A stretch of DNA of 64,000 bases from CBDVBZ01 sp965372355 (GTDB lineage Bacteria; Krumholzibacteriota; Krumholzibacteriia; WVZY01), in contig CBDVBZ010000004.1 in assembly GCA_965372355.1 (NCBI GenBank), positions 26,003 to 90,002 of the forward strand, in the 5' to 3' direction. Below, in pieces: positions 46,874 to 55,516 of this stretch. Numbering within the stretch: position 1 is the first letter of the stretch; each line of letters begins with the position of its first letter. A program made the translations under genes and the position numbers. Below the pieces are notes generated by a model. The model did no database searches. It saw only the letters and a program-made list of their open reading frames with translations, and was not told the origin of the DNA.

Positions 46874-48406
46874 TCATGATTCGGTGTTGGGCACCGGCTT
46901 CGCCGGTACCCGCGTGATGCGAGTAGAGCGAAATCTCGGATTCTCGTCCAGTCTTATTTTTGTGTTTGCCGCTTCGCTTCTCGTGTCGAACGGTCCAACG
47001 TAGACCCGATACCACAATCCCTTGCTGGCAAGATCGACACGGGCGACAACGATGTCATAGCCGCGCCCGGTCAGATAATCTGAATCATCTTCTACTCTCG
47101 CCGCGCCGCGAAACGAACTGACGTGCACGAGATATTTGCCAGCATAATCCGCGAGATCCGCCGGTGCGGACGCCGAGCTCATCTCTGCGCCTTCTTTCAC
47201 CGGCACGGGTGGTGTTGTCGTTTGCTCTTGTGCCACGCGTTCCGCCTCGCCCGTCGGTTTGCGCTGGAAACCACGGGCCGTGGTCACCGTGTCCGCGTTT
47301 GCGTCGCGCCCCGACGCATCCTCCCGCGCAACCGGCGATTCATCGCTCGGCCTCGTCTGCTCGCCGTCCAGATCCGAGACGGACTCGACGATGTCGACCG
47401 GCCGATGTGCCTCCTCGCGAGTGGCTTTGGTCAGATAGAGCCACCACAGCAGAAACCCGATCAGAAACACGGCAAGCGCCGTTGTTACGATCTTCGGAAA
47501 CGCCGAATCCCATGATCTCTCCTTGAGCACCTCACTGGGCCCTTCCTCTTCAAAGGGAACATCGATGATCCGGGAGACCTCCGCCTCCAGCTCGTCCTCT
47601 TCCTCATGACTCGGCGGCACCGGGGCCACCGGTGCTTCTTCCCTGGCCGGCGTTTCCCTCTCCAGAATCTCGTCGACGCTGGCGCTCAGACCCATCACGC
47701 CGTCCGCATCCGGACCGGATAGCGTGACGGGCGTCGCGTCGGGTTCGCGAATTCTGACACTCCACGCGATTGAGCCCGCAGCCGAGGCGACCTTCTGTTC
47801 GGTGGGTTCGAGTTCCCCCGCACCGGCCGGCGACCGACCGCCTATGAAAACCGGAATATCGACGTGGCTGATGATCGGGTTGACTCCGCCGTCATCGGCG
47901 AGAACGGGGCCACAGTAGATCACACAACCGGCCGCCTGGCGGAGATACCGCGTCGCGTCATCGAACGCCTCCATCAGGAACGGAGTCCGCTTGGATACGG
48001 CAAACGATCCGGCCCCTATCACGGTCACGCCTTGCTCCGTGCGCTGCGTGATGGCGGCAAGCGAGCTGCCATACAGAATCTGATCGAGAAACCCGATGGC
48101 GTCCGGAAGGGGAACCAGGCCCGTCAGGCCCAGGTCCAGGAAATCGCAATCGACAACAATGGTGTTGGGGATTCGATCGATTACCGATCTCGCGAGTGCA
48201 AACGCAAAAAGGTTTCGCTCACTTCTCTGCCCGTCGGCTGAGCACACATAGAGGGATAACGGCTGGCTGTGGACGCGCGCTGCGATATCGTTGGCCATCG
48301 CCCGGAGGGGTTCGTTCAGCTGCGGGTCGTCCCCACCGCGTGACGCGACGCCAAGCGCGTCCGTTGTCGCACTGATTCCGTAGACCTTGATATTCTCCAT
48401 CGTCAT
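46874..48406 (-). CDS. SPOR-domain membrane protein with a degenerate BY-kinase/MinD-like N terminus
   Basis: Bitopic protein of 510 residues. Residues 50-200 resemble the P-loop domain of CpsD/BY-kinases: LYVCSADGQRSERNLFAFAL in the place of Walker A, then TIVVDCDFLDLGLTGL and GFLDQILYG and VTVIGAGSF. The Walker A lysine motif (GxGKST) is missing, so ATP hydrolysis is unlikely. Next come an acidic linker, one membrane helix at 305-326, a Ser/Thr/Glu-rich periplasmic linker and a C-terminal SPOR domain (about 423-503, KYLVHVSSFRGAARVEDD to STRITRV), a fold that binds denuded septal glycan. The ATG at 48406 has GGGGAG 7 bases upstream. It lies between selA and smc; function unknown, probably division-related. 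Confidence 0.75.
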   Translation of the reverse strand: MTMENIKVYGISATTDALGVASRGGDDPQLNEPLRAMANDIAARVHSQPLSLYVCSADGQRSERNLFAFALARSVIDRIPNTIVVDCDFLDLGLTGLVPLPDAIGFLDQILYGSSLAAITQRTEQGVTVIGAGSFAVSKRTPFLMEAFDDATRYLRQAAGCVIYCGPVLADDGGVNPIISHVDIPVFIGGRSPAGAGELEPTEQKVASAAGSIAWSVRIREPDATPVTLSGPDADGVMGLSASVDEILERETPAREEAPVAPVPPSHEEEDELEAEVSRIIDVPFEEEGPSEVLKERSWDSAFPKIVTTALAVFLIGFLLWWLYLTKATREEAHRPVDIVESVSDLDGEQTRPSDESPVAREDASGRDANADTVTTARGFQRKPTGEAERVAQEQTTTPPVPVKEGAEMSSASAPADLADYAGKYLVHVSSFRGAARVEDDSDYLTGRGYDIVVARVDLASKGLWYRVYVGPFDTRSEAANTKIRLDENPRFRSTRITRVPAKPVPNTES

Positions 48407-48410
48407 TCCG

Positions 48411-49820
48411 TCACTCCCCAAACATGGCCCGTAGCCCGTTTGTTAACTCGGCATCTTCGTATGGCATGATGCTCCGCATGTTGAGTCGTACTTCGCTCCC
48501 TTTGATGCGCGAAAGGATCGGGATCGGCTGCTTCCTCATCCGCTTCGCCAGCGCCAACGCCTCGGCGTCCGTGGCGCAACGAAACGCCAGGGCGACCGAA
48601 CTCACGCTTTCGACCGCGAAGCTCCCGCCCCCGATGGCGGCATCGTCATCCACGATCTCGACGCGGTACCTGTTTTGCGTCGACGAGGGCAGGCTTTCGA
48701 CAATCGTCCGTCCGCGCTTACTCAGTCCTTCGACCGAATCCGCTGCCGCCTGAAGAGTCGGAATGTCTCTTGCCGGATCTTCGCTGAACAGGTATGTCCG
48801 CATCACGGCCTGCATGGCGGCGATAACGATCTTATCGACCCTTACAGCCCTTCTTAATGGGTTTTGCCCAAAACGATCAAGGAATTTCTTGCGCCCCACA
48901 ATGATGCCCGCCTGTGTACCGCCGAGCAGCTTGTCTCCGCTCAACGTGACACAATCGACCCCCGTCTTCAGGACCTCGTCGACCCGTTCCTCGCCCTTGA
49001 TGCCGATGCCCGCGAAATCGTACAACGATCCGCTGCCCAGATCGTGGACGACGTAGCATTCCTTCTCGCGCGCGATTGCGACCAGATCGGCAATCGAAGC
49101 GTCGTGAGTGAACCCCTGAATATTGTAGTTGCTCCGGTGGGCCCTCATGAGGATGTCGCCGGCGCGTGCCTCTTTCGCGTAATCATCGGCGTACGTACGA
49201 TTCGTGGTACCGACTTCGATCATCTGCGAGGCCGCTTTTTGCAGGATGTCTGGCAACCGAAAGCTACCGCCGATCTCGACAAGCTCGCCGCGCGATATCA
49301 ATACCCGCCCCGGCGGCGAATACGAACTGACCACGAGATACACGGCGGCGGCGCAGTTGTTGACCACGAGGGCCGATTCGGCACCGGTCGCCATCCGGAT
49401 CAGATCGCGCAGGACCACGGCCCGACCACCCCGCTTGCCCGTATCCAGATCGACTTCGAGACTGGAGTAGTGTCCCATCGCCTCGTCCACCGCCCGGCGC
49501 GCTGTCTGCCCGAGGATTGCCCGACCGAGATTTGTATGCAGGATGACGCCTGTGGCGTTGATAACACGCCGCGCGCCGCCGGTCTTGAGCTCATCGACCC
49601 GGCCCTGAACGGCCTTCACAACGACCGACTTGATGCCTTCCCGGCTCGTGTCCGCCGGTCGCAGGCTACCCTCGCGTACGGCATCCTGGATGTCGCGGAT
49701 GCAGAGCGTCCACGGAAAGCGCGGGTGACTTTTTTTTAGCTCGGCGATCTCGGGGGTGGCGAGCACCTCATCCACCGACGGGATCGACCTCAGCACATCC
49801 TTGCCCGGAGGTTGGTTCAT
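48411..49820 (-). CDS. selA: L-seryl-tRNA(Sec) selenium transferase SelA
   Basis: PLP enzyme of 469 residues that converts seryl-tRNA(Sec) to selenocysteyl-tRNA(Sec). The N-terminal SIPSVDEVLATPE, the central NATGVILHTNLGRA, GHYSSLEVDLDTGKRGGR and the PLP lysine in TLSGDKLLGGTQAG match the family, and length is normal. A strong AAGGAGG precedes the ATG. The usual partner selB is not adjacent, and no selC or selD is in the window. Confidence 0.95.
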   Translation of the reverse strand: MNQPPGKDVLRSIPSVDEVLATPEIAELKKSHPRFPWTLCIRDIQDAVREGSLRPADTSREGIKSVVVKAVQGRVDELKTGGARRVINATGVILHTNLGRAILGQTARRAVDEAMGHYSSLEVDLDTGKRGGRAVVLRDLIRMATGAESALVVNNCAAAVYLVVSSYSPPGRVLISRGELVEIGGSFRLPDILQKAASQMIEVGTTNRTYADDYAKEARAGDILMRAHRSNYNIQGFTHDASIADLVAIAREKECYVVHDLGSGSLYDFAGIGIKGEERVDEVLKTGVDCVTLSGDKLLGGTQAGIIVGRKKFLDRFGQNPLRRAVRVDKIVIAAMQAVMRTYLFSEDPARDIPTLQAAADSVEGLSKRGRTIVESLPSSTQNRYRVEIVDDDAAIGGGSFAVESVSSVALAFRCATDAEALALAKRMRKQPIPILSRIKGSEVRLNMRSIMPYEDAELTNGLRAMFGE

Positions 49821-49856
49821 GGACCTCCTTATGCGGAGAACGGCGATTTTCTCTGT

Positions 49857-49885
49857 GTACTAGCACAGCCGCAAATATCGGTCAA
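49857..49885 (-). promoter_or_regulatory. Putative promoter of selA
   Basis: On the minus strand TTGACC (49880-49885) and TAGTAC (49857-49862) are 17 bases apart, and the -10 box is preceded by TGC, an extended -10 feature. The start of transcription would lie about 30 bases before the selA ATG. The -10 match is moderate. Confidence 0.5.
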
Positions 49886-49972
49886 TCAATACTATCGCCA
49901 TACCCGTCGATGATCTGCCCGCGTATGGGGGCTCCTTCGCCCGAAAAGGCGACCCGTTGAAATGATATGTAG

Positions 49973-50000
49973 TTGCCACGCCGCACTTTACACTTATCCT
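49973..50000 (+). promoter_or_regulatory. Possible promoter of the plus-strand amidase gene
   Basis: TTGCCA (49973-49978) and TATCCT (49995-50000) are 16 bases apart, about 100 bases before the amidase ATG. It is the best match I found on this strand in the 276-base divergent interval, but both boxes are imperfect. Confidence 0.3.
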
Positions 50001-50096
50001 TATCTGAGAGCAACAACCGACTCGGAAATAGTCGTTTGCCGGATATTCGACAACATTCTCTTGCAGAACGACATGATTTCTGTTATCCGGTGAGTC

Positions 50097-52442
50097 ATGT
50101 GGCAACGGTTGACATGGGTTGGAACGTGTCTGGTGTTGGTCCTCATGGGTTGCGGTCGTCCCCCCGAACCCAGGGTCGACAACGTCTATCGGGGGTTGAG
50201 CGAGAATCTGCCGAGACTCGACGCCGCCATCCTTACCGGGCGGCGCATACTCATCGACCCCGGGCACGGCGGTTACTTCAGAGGTGCACGAGGACAGAAC
50301 GGCATCGAAGAGGCGCACGTCAACCTGGGGGTATCGCTTTATCTCTGGGGACTGCTGCGAGAAACGGGCGCCGAGGTCCATCTCACCCGTTCCGCGGAAA
50401 AGGACTTCCTGACCGATGAAGCCGATTCGACGCTTGCCAACGAGCTGAGCAAACGCGTGGCGATGGTGGACTCGCTCCAACCCGACATCTTCGTGTCCAT
50501 TCATCACAACGCGCAAAACGACCGCGATCCGGACAAGAACGCGACCGAGACCTACTACCGCTTTGGCGATCGAGCCTCACGGGATCTTGCCTTTGCCGTC
50601 CACAGGCACCTCATGCGAAACCTCGGTGTCGAATCGGGTGAGATCCGGCCGGGCAACTACTACGTCCTCAGAAACATTAACATCCCCGCGATACTCGGTG
50701 AGGGAAGCTACCTGACGAATCCCGGCATGGAGCGCAAGCTGCAGCTATCCGACAAACAACGTCTCGAAGCCGAGGCGTACTTTCTCGGCATACTCGAGTA
50801 CTTCTCGCGGGGAACACCCAGAGTCGATGTCGTGTCTCCAATCGATACCATTCTGACCCGTGTGCCGACGCTTACCTTTGCGGTGACCGACATCGGGGGG
50901 ATTGGCGTTGATCCGGCGAGTATCGATCTGACGATCAACGATCGGCCGGTCACCGCGTACCCGGACGACCGGGGCTCGACGATCTCCTACGCGATGCCCT
51001 GGGACTCTCCCAACGGCCGCTACGAGGTGGCGATCGGTGTGCGGAATCTTCTGGGCAACTCGAGCCACGTCCGCCGTCTTCGTTTCGATCTTGATCTCGA
51101 GCCGTATTCCGCGGCCTTCGAGACCGACCCGGCAACGCTGCCGCCAAACGGCGGCGCCATCCGGGTGCGAGCGAGGCTTCTCGACCGCCGCGGTTTGTCG
51201 GTTGCCGATGGCACTCCCGTAGCCATCGAGACGTCATCGGGTGCGGCGCCGGACAGCACCGTCGTCGACAACGGCTTTATCGAGTTTCCTCTGGCCGTCA
51301 GCGAGGCACCATCCACGCTACGCATTACCCTGTCGGCTCGAGGTCAGACCTTCGAACTAGAAGTGGGCGACGCCTCCCCCGGGCGGACGCTGCGCAAGGT
51401 CGTCATCGCGGATGCCGTAACGGGTAGACTGGTGCATCATGCCGTCGTCTTCTCGGGTGATTCGCTGGTCGCAAACGGCTCCTCGAGCGGGACATTCTTT
51501 CTTCCGGACAATGCTCCAGGTGGAACAACCGACCGGATCGTGGCGAGTGGCTACGAACCCCTCGATTGGGATCACGCCGAGCAACTGCCCGATACGTTGT
51601 TCATGTCACCGTGGTACGATGGCGCGCTCATCGGCCGTCGCTTCGTCCTCGACCCCGAAGGCGGGTTCGGCGCAGGCGCCGGAATCGGACAGCTGGGCCT
51701 CCCCGGGCCGTTTGTCAATCTCCAGGTCGCGCGCTATCTCGCCGAATACCTCCGTGCCGCGGGCGCGGTGATCATGCTGACGCGTCGGACGGAACAAACG
51801 TTATCCACCAGGGATGTGGTCTCGCTGACAAACCAGTTCGGTGCAAACCGCTACATCGAGATCCGACATCGGAGCGCACCCGAAGACAGCGCCCTCGGTG
51901 TGTACACGTTCTTTTTTCCCGGCAGCCGCAACGGCCTCGAGATGGCCCGGAGTGTCCAGTCGTCGGCAGCACTCACGCTCGGTCTCAAAAAACGAGCGCC
52001 GCGAGATCTCGTTACCTTTCCGCTGCAGCAGACGGCTTGCCCGGCAATCGTTGTGGAATACCCGTCGATCTCGGTATTGGAGGAAGAGCTCAAGCTCGGC
52101 GAACCCTGGTATCAGCGGAGACAGGCGTACGCCGTTTTCACCGGAATCCTCAGACACTACGGTGTCGAAGATACCACCGGACTCGTCGTCCGCATCGAGT
52201 CCCCGGGCCAGCGGGACAACTGGCTGATCACGGCCGACAAGACGTGGAACCTCCTCAGCGATGTCAACGGAACGGCCGTATTTGTCGGGCTTCGGCGCGA
52301 TCGTCCCCACACGATCGACGTGCGGCGCGAGGGAGCACGAGTGCGCGCCACGACTCCGGTGCTGCGACCCGAGGCCGCTGCGCAAACCGACACGCTTTGG
52401 GTCGTCACCGACCCCTCGAGTCCCTCAAGCACCGGTCCTTAA
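50097..52442 (+). CDS. Lipoprotein N-acetylmuramoyl-L-alanine amidase with a second, degenerate amidase_3 domain
   Basis: Lipoprotein of 781 residues (lipobox LMGC, Cys19). Residues 48-235 are an amidase_3 domain with all zinc and catalytic residues: DPGHGG (54-59), the Glu of GIEEAHVNL (71-72), SIHHN (134-138) and the catalytic Glu of LGEGSYLTNPG (202). It should cut the bond between MurNAc and L-Ala. The middle holds immunoglobulin-like beta segments. Residues 512-690 repeat the amidase fold, but the zinc ligands are changed: DPEGG (519-523), PFVNL without Glu, and EIRHRS in place of SIHHNA, while the last Glu (VVEYPS, 654) remains. The second domain is probably a non-catalytic binding or regulatory copy. 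Confidence 0.88.
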   Translation: MWQRLTWVGTCLVLVLMGCGRPPEPRVDNVYRGLSENLPRLDAAILTGRRILIDPGHGGYFRGARGQNGIEEAHVNLGVSLYLWGLLRETGAEVHLTRSAEKDFLTDEADSTLANELSKRVAMVDSLQPDIFVSIHHNAQNDRDPDKNATETYYRFGDRASRDLAFAVHRHLMRNLGVESGEIRPGNYYVLRNINIPAILGEGSYLTNPGMERKLQLSDKQRLEAEAYFLGILEYFSRGTPRVDVVSPIDTILTRVPTLTFAVTDIGGIGVDPASIDLTINDRPVTAYPDDRGSTISYAMPWDSPNGRYEVAIGVRNLLGNSSHVRRLRFDLDLEPYSAAFETDPATLPPNGGAIRVRARLLDRRGLSVADGTPVAIETSSGAAPDSTVVDNGFIEFPLAVSEAPSTLRITLSARGQTFELEVGDASPGRTLRKVVIADAVTGRLVHHAVVFSGDSLVANGSSSGTFFLPDNAPGGTTDRIVASGYEPLDWDHAEQLPDTLFMSPWYDGALIGRRFVLDPEGGFGAGAGIGQLGLPGPFVNLQVARYLAEYLRAAGAVIMLTRRTEQTLSTRDVVSLTNQFGANRYIEIRHRSAPEDSALGVYTFFFPGSRNGLEMARSVQSSAALTLGLKKRAPRDLVTFPLQQTACPAIVVEYPSISVLEEELKLGEPWYQRRQAYAVFTGILRHYGVEDTTGLVVRIESPGQRDNWLITADKTWNLLSDVNGTAVFVGLRRDRPHTIDVRREGARVRATTPVLRPEAAAQTDTLWVVTDPSSPSSTGP

Positions 52443-52513
52443 CCTCCCGATATCCACCCGTTAGCTTGACCACCGGGACCAATCTCATTACGTTTAGTTT
52501 GGGAGATTGTGCG

Positions 52514-53176
52514 ATGTTTCGATCCTACGCAGACCGAGAAGACGCCTACCGCAAGAGATTGCTGATTATTTTGCCTATCTCTTTGGGACTGGTCGGTCTT
52601 CTCTTCGTGACCAGCGACGTCGTCCCCTACACCGAACTCCAGAAGCGGGTCGGGTGGGAGGGCGAAATACGGATACTGCCTCAGGTCACGATCATACCCG
52701 AAAGCGACCCCTACGAGGACATGCGAATGGAGAGCGTTCTGAGGACCATGACCTCGATGGATTTTTCGCTGCTCGAGGACACCGGTCCCGAAGACGGGCC
52801 GAAGAAGATAGAAGTCCCCGTCAAGAAGCCCGACATCGAGACGACACCCGAGCTCGACCTCTCGAACGTCCGCCACTACCCCGCGCATACCGATGTGCCC
52901 TACTCGGAAGAATTCGTGATCCTGCACGCGGTGCAACCGGAGTATCCGCCCGCCGAGCTTCTCGAAGGGATCGAGGGTGATGTGTGGCTTGAGATTCTCG
53001 TAAACGAAGAGGGCTACGTGGAGGATGCCTGGGTGCTCACCGCAGCCGGGCCGAAGAACTTCGAGTACTCGTCACTCGCCGCCGTGCGTCAGTTCCGATT
53101 CAAGCCGCCGATCGCCGATGGCGAGCCCGTGCAGATGTGGATCCGGTTTCACGTCTTCTTTCGCCTGGTAAGCTAG
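52514..53176 (+). CDS. TonB C-terminal domain protein
   Basis: Protein of 220 residues: a cytoplasmic basic start, one membrane helix (about residues 15-32, LLIILPISLGLVGLLFV), a proline- and acid-rich periplasmic linker (KKIEVPVKKPDIETTPE) and a TonB-C domain (AVQPEYPPAELLEGIEGDV to QFRFKPPIADGEPV). It probably carries energy or mechanical coupling between the membranes. ExbB and ExbD are not nearby. The ATG has GGGAG 8 bases upstream and lies 72 bases after the amidase, so the two are probably co-transcribed. Confidence 0.87.
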   Translation: MFRSYADREDAYRKRLLIILPISLGLVGLLFVTSDVVPYTELQKRVGWEGEIRILPQVTIIPESDPYEDMRMESVLRTMTSMDFSLLEDTGPEDGPKKIEVPVKKPDIETTPELDLSNVRHYPAHTDVPYSEEFVILHAVQPEYPPAELLEGIEGDVWLEILVNEEGYVEDAWVLTAAGPKNFEYSSLAAVRQFRFKPPIADGEPVQMWIRFHVFFRLVS

Positions 53177-53206
53177 CGACCCGTTGCCTTCCGCGCCATC
53201 GCTACG

Positions 53207-54979
53207 TTATCGTTTACGCGAAGACGTCGTGAACTCGCGAACCTTCCCGGAACGGACATTGAGGATGGACAGCGAATTGGCTTCGGCCATACGCTGCTCG
53301 GCACTTGCGTTGATCACCTGGTGGAGATAGTCCCGGACCTGGGCCCGATCGACGGCGCCCTGACCGATCGCCTGCAGCAGAAGTCGCATGCCAAAGTATG
53401 CAGCCGTGGCCACAGGATGGATCTCGTTACCGAAATGCTGCCGATACGCGGATACAAATCGCTGATGGGTCTCCCTGTCCTTTCCGTGGAGCGCCTCCCC
53501 GGGAAAGATGGCACCTTCGAGCTCCTGTTTTGACAAACGGAGAAGCTTGTCAGAGTTCCAATTGCTGAGCCCAATGAGTTGAATACGCAGATCGTAGAAG
53601 CTGATCTGCGGCAGCATGAGAATCAGTTCCTCGGGCTCTCCGGGGATAAAGATTGCCTCAGGGGAGGCCTCCCGAATCACCTCTAGCTGCTCTCTGAAAT
53701 CCGAGTCCCCCTCCTGGTATGATTCCGAGGCGACGATGATTCCGCCCCGGGCAACGATCTCCCGGGCAAAGTACTCGGCGAGCTCCTGTTTCTCGCTCGT
53801 GGCAGGCGCGAGAACGGCGAATCGCTCGATCAGCAGATCGTCCCTCGCCACCCTCGCCATGGCCGACACCTCGATCTCGCTCGACACCTTCGCCTGAAAC
53901 ACCCACGGTCCGATCTCATCGATTCTCTCGCGTGTCGGCACGGGCGATAGCATGGGGACCCTCCACGCGTTGCACTCGATAGCCGCAGCGACGGATGGAA
54001 CGGCTAGAACCGAGCCGAGTACGGCAACAACGCCCTCCTCGACCACCAGCCTCCGCACCGCATGGACCGCGTCGACCGGACTGCCTCTCGAATCCCCTTT
54101 GACGTACGCGACGGTGACATCGCTCGAGGCGTTGAACTCCTCGACGGCCAGGCTGACTCCCTGATCGAAGTACCTCCCGTAACGCGAGAAATTCCCGGTC
54201 TGGGGCAACACGACTCCGAGCTTGTTCGGCTCTACATACTCGAGCCTTGTATCGGGGTTTGCCCTTCGATTCGCCGCCAGCTTCAGCAACTGGCGGACCT
54301 CAGGGGCTCGCCGATGCTCGGGAAACTGATAGAGAAGCTCGACCAGAAGCGTATACGCGCCGTCGTAGTTGCCCCGCGCGAACTCGCGCTTGGCCAGGGC
54401 CAGTGACATCTCACCGGCGAGCGGGGAGGATGGGTATTCCTTCACCAGCCGCTCGAGGTCGGAGATACCCAGCTGTTTCTGTGAGAGAACTCTGAGCGCG
54501 CTCAGCGCGCGGCCTTCCATCTCCGCGTCCACGGGCGACGACAGCAACTGAAGCAACATGTCGGCGCTTTGGTAGGGTTTGCCGATTTGGTGATAGGACT
54601 CCGCGGCAATGAACAACGCCTCTTCCCGGTATGGACTCAGCGGGTGGCCATCGACAACCGCCAGGGCATACTTCACCGCCTGCACGTAGTCGGTCGCCAA
54701 TACGCTCGCCCTGGCGCCGATCGTGAGGACCTCATCAACCCGGTCGAAGCCCGGATAGCCGTCGGCCAAACGTCTCGCCGTTTTCTCGGCGGCCAGGAAG
54801 TCCCCGTGATCGAATTCGGATTTGAGCTGAGTGTAGAGTGTGTCTGCGTACTCCTCGGGCAGATCGGGAGGACGCTGCGACCGCTGGCCGACCTGGGCGC
54901 AGCCGCCGGCCGCGAGAACGGCAACAAAAACGGCGGCGAGCATCAAAAATGGAATACGTGGCGCCGAAGCGGTTTTCAT
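53207..54979 (-). CDS. LpoA-like lipoprotein: TPR repeats plus periplasmic-binding-fold domain
   Basis: Lipoprotein of 590 residues (AAGGC, Cys27). Residues about 45-240 are helical TPR-like repeats (LAAEKTARRLADGYPGF, YREEALFIAAESYHQIGK, and so on). Residues 255-580 form a type I periplasmic binding domain with the substrate-binding-protein motif KLGVVLPQTGNFSRYGRYFDQGV and LAVEEFN. This TPR plus binding-protein architecture is that of LpoA, the outer-membrane activator of PBP1a in Gammaproteobacteria; it could alternatively be a branched-chain amino acid receptor. With no transporter genes nearby, the wall-related reading is favoured. The ATG at 54979 is preferred over 55021, which overlaps the next gene. 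Confidence 0.75.
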   Translation of the reverse strand: MKTASAPRIPFLMLAAVFVAVLAAGGCAQVGQRSQRPPDLPEEYADTLYTQLKSEFDHGDFLAAEKTARRLADGYPGFDRVDEVLTIGARASVLATDYVQAVKYALAVVDGHPLSPYREEALFIAAESYHQIGKPYQSADMLLQLLSSPVDAEMEGRALSALRVLSQKQLGISDLERLVKEYPSSPLAGEMSLALAKREFARGNYDGAYTLLVELLYQFPEHRRAPEVRQLLKLAANRRANPDTRLEYVEPNKLGVVLPQTGNFSRYGRYFDQGVSLAVEEFNASSDVTVAYVKGDSRGSPVDAVHAVRRLVVEEGVVAVLGSVLAVPSVAAAIECNAWRVPMLSPVPTRERIDEIGPWVFQAKVSSEIEVSAMARVARDDLLIERFAVLAPATSEKQELAEYFAREIVARGGIIVASESYQEGDSDFREQLEVIREASPEAIFIPGEPEELILMLPQISFYDLRIQLIGLSNWNSDKLLRLSKQELEGAIFPGEALHGKDRETHQRFVSAYRQHFGNEIHPVATAAYFGMRLLLQAIGQGAVDRAQVRDYLHQVINASAEQRMAEANSLSILNVRSGKVREFTTSSRKR

Positions 54980-54995
54980 ATCGGATAGACCGGTC

Positions 54996-55487
54996 CTAAA
55001 ACTCGCCGGGATCGAGATCACGCAGGTACTTCCTCAGCGCCTCATCAGCGCTTTCCTTCGACTCCTGGTTTTCCTGAAGCGCGCGCTTGTGATTCTCAAA
55101 AACGGTCTTCGAAACATAGATCGGCGCATTGGTTCGCACGGCGAGCGCTATCGAATCGCTGGGGCGCGCGTCTATAACAATTGCTTCGTTGTCCCGGTGC
55201 AGGTATATCTTGGCGAAGAACGTGTTGTCCTTGAGATCCGTCACAGCGACCTTGACAACGGTGGCCCCAAGACTCTCGATGGTGGATAGCAACAGGTCGT
55301 GTGTTAACGGACGTTCGAAGCCCTTACCCTGCAATCTCAGCTCGATCGACAGCGCCTCCGAGTGCCCAATCCAAATCGGCAGCACTTCCTCGCTATCGGT
55401 GACTTTGAGCAGAACGATCGGGTTCTCGCGGTTATCCCGCACCAGCCCACCGATCTCTACCTTAAGAAAGTCCTTATCGCCACTCAT
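54996..55487 (-). CDS. Bifunctional nuclease (BFN/DUF151) family protein
   Basis: Cytoplasmic protein of 163 residues with the DUF151 core: LPIWIGHSEALSIELRLQG, RPLTHDLL, and the AIVIDARPSDSIALAVRTNAPIYV motif. Family members have been reported to have DNase or RNase activity, and related proteins interact with UvrABC/Mfd-type systems; the cellular role is unclear. It lies between the PpiC lipoprotein and the LpoA-like gene. Confidence 0.9.
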   Translation of the reverse strand: MSGDKDFLKVEIGGLVRDNRENPIVLLKVTDSEEVLPIWIGHSEALSIELRLQGKGFERPLTHDLLLSTIESLGATVVKVAVTDLKDNTFFAKIYLHRDNEAIVIDARPSDSIALAVRTNAPIYVSKTVFENHKRALQENQESKESADEALRKYLRDLDPGEF

Positions 55488-55516
55488 TCGCCTCCGGTGC
55501 CGGGTTGGGAATCACC

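Noticed and set aside
49860..50516. 218-codon minus-strand frame before selA
   Set aside because: Antisense to the amidase start and covering the divergent promoter region; no homology recognised.
51566..52513. Upstream extension of the TonB-C frame
   Set aside because: It overlaps the amidase gene in another frame; the real start is the ATG at 52514 with its ribosome-binding site.
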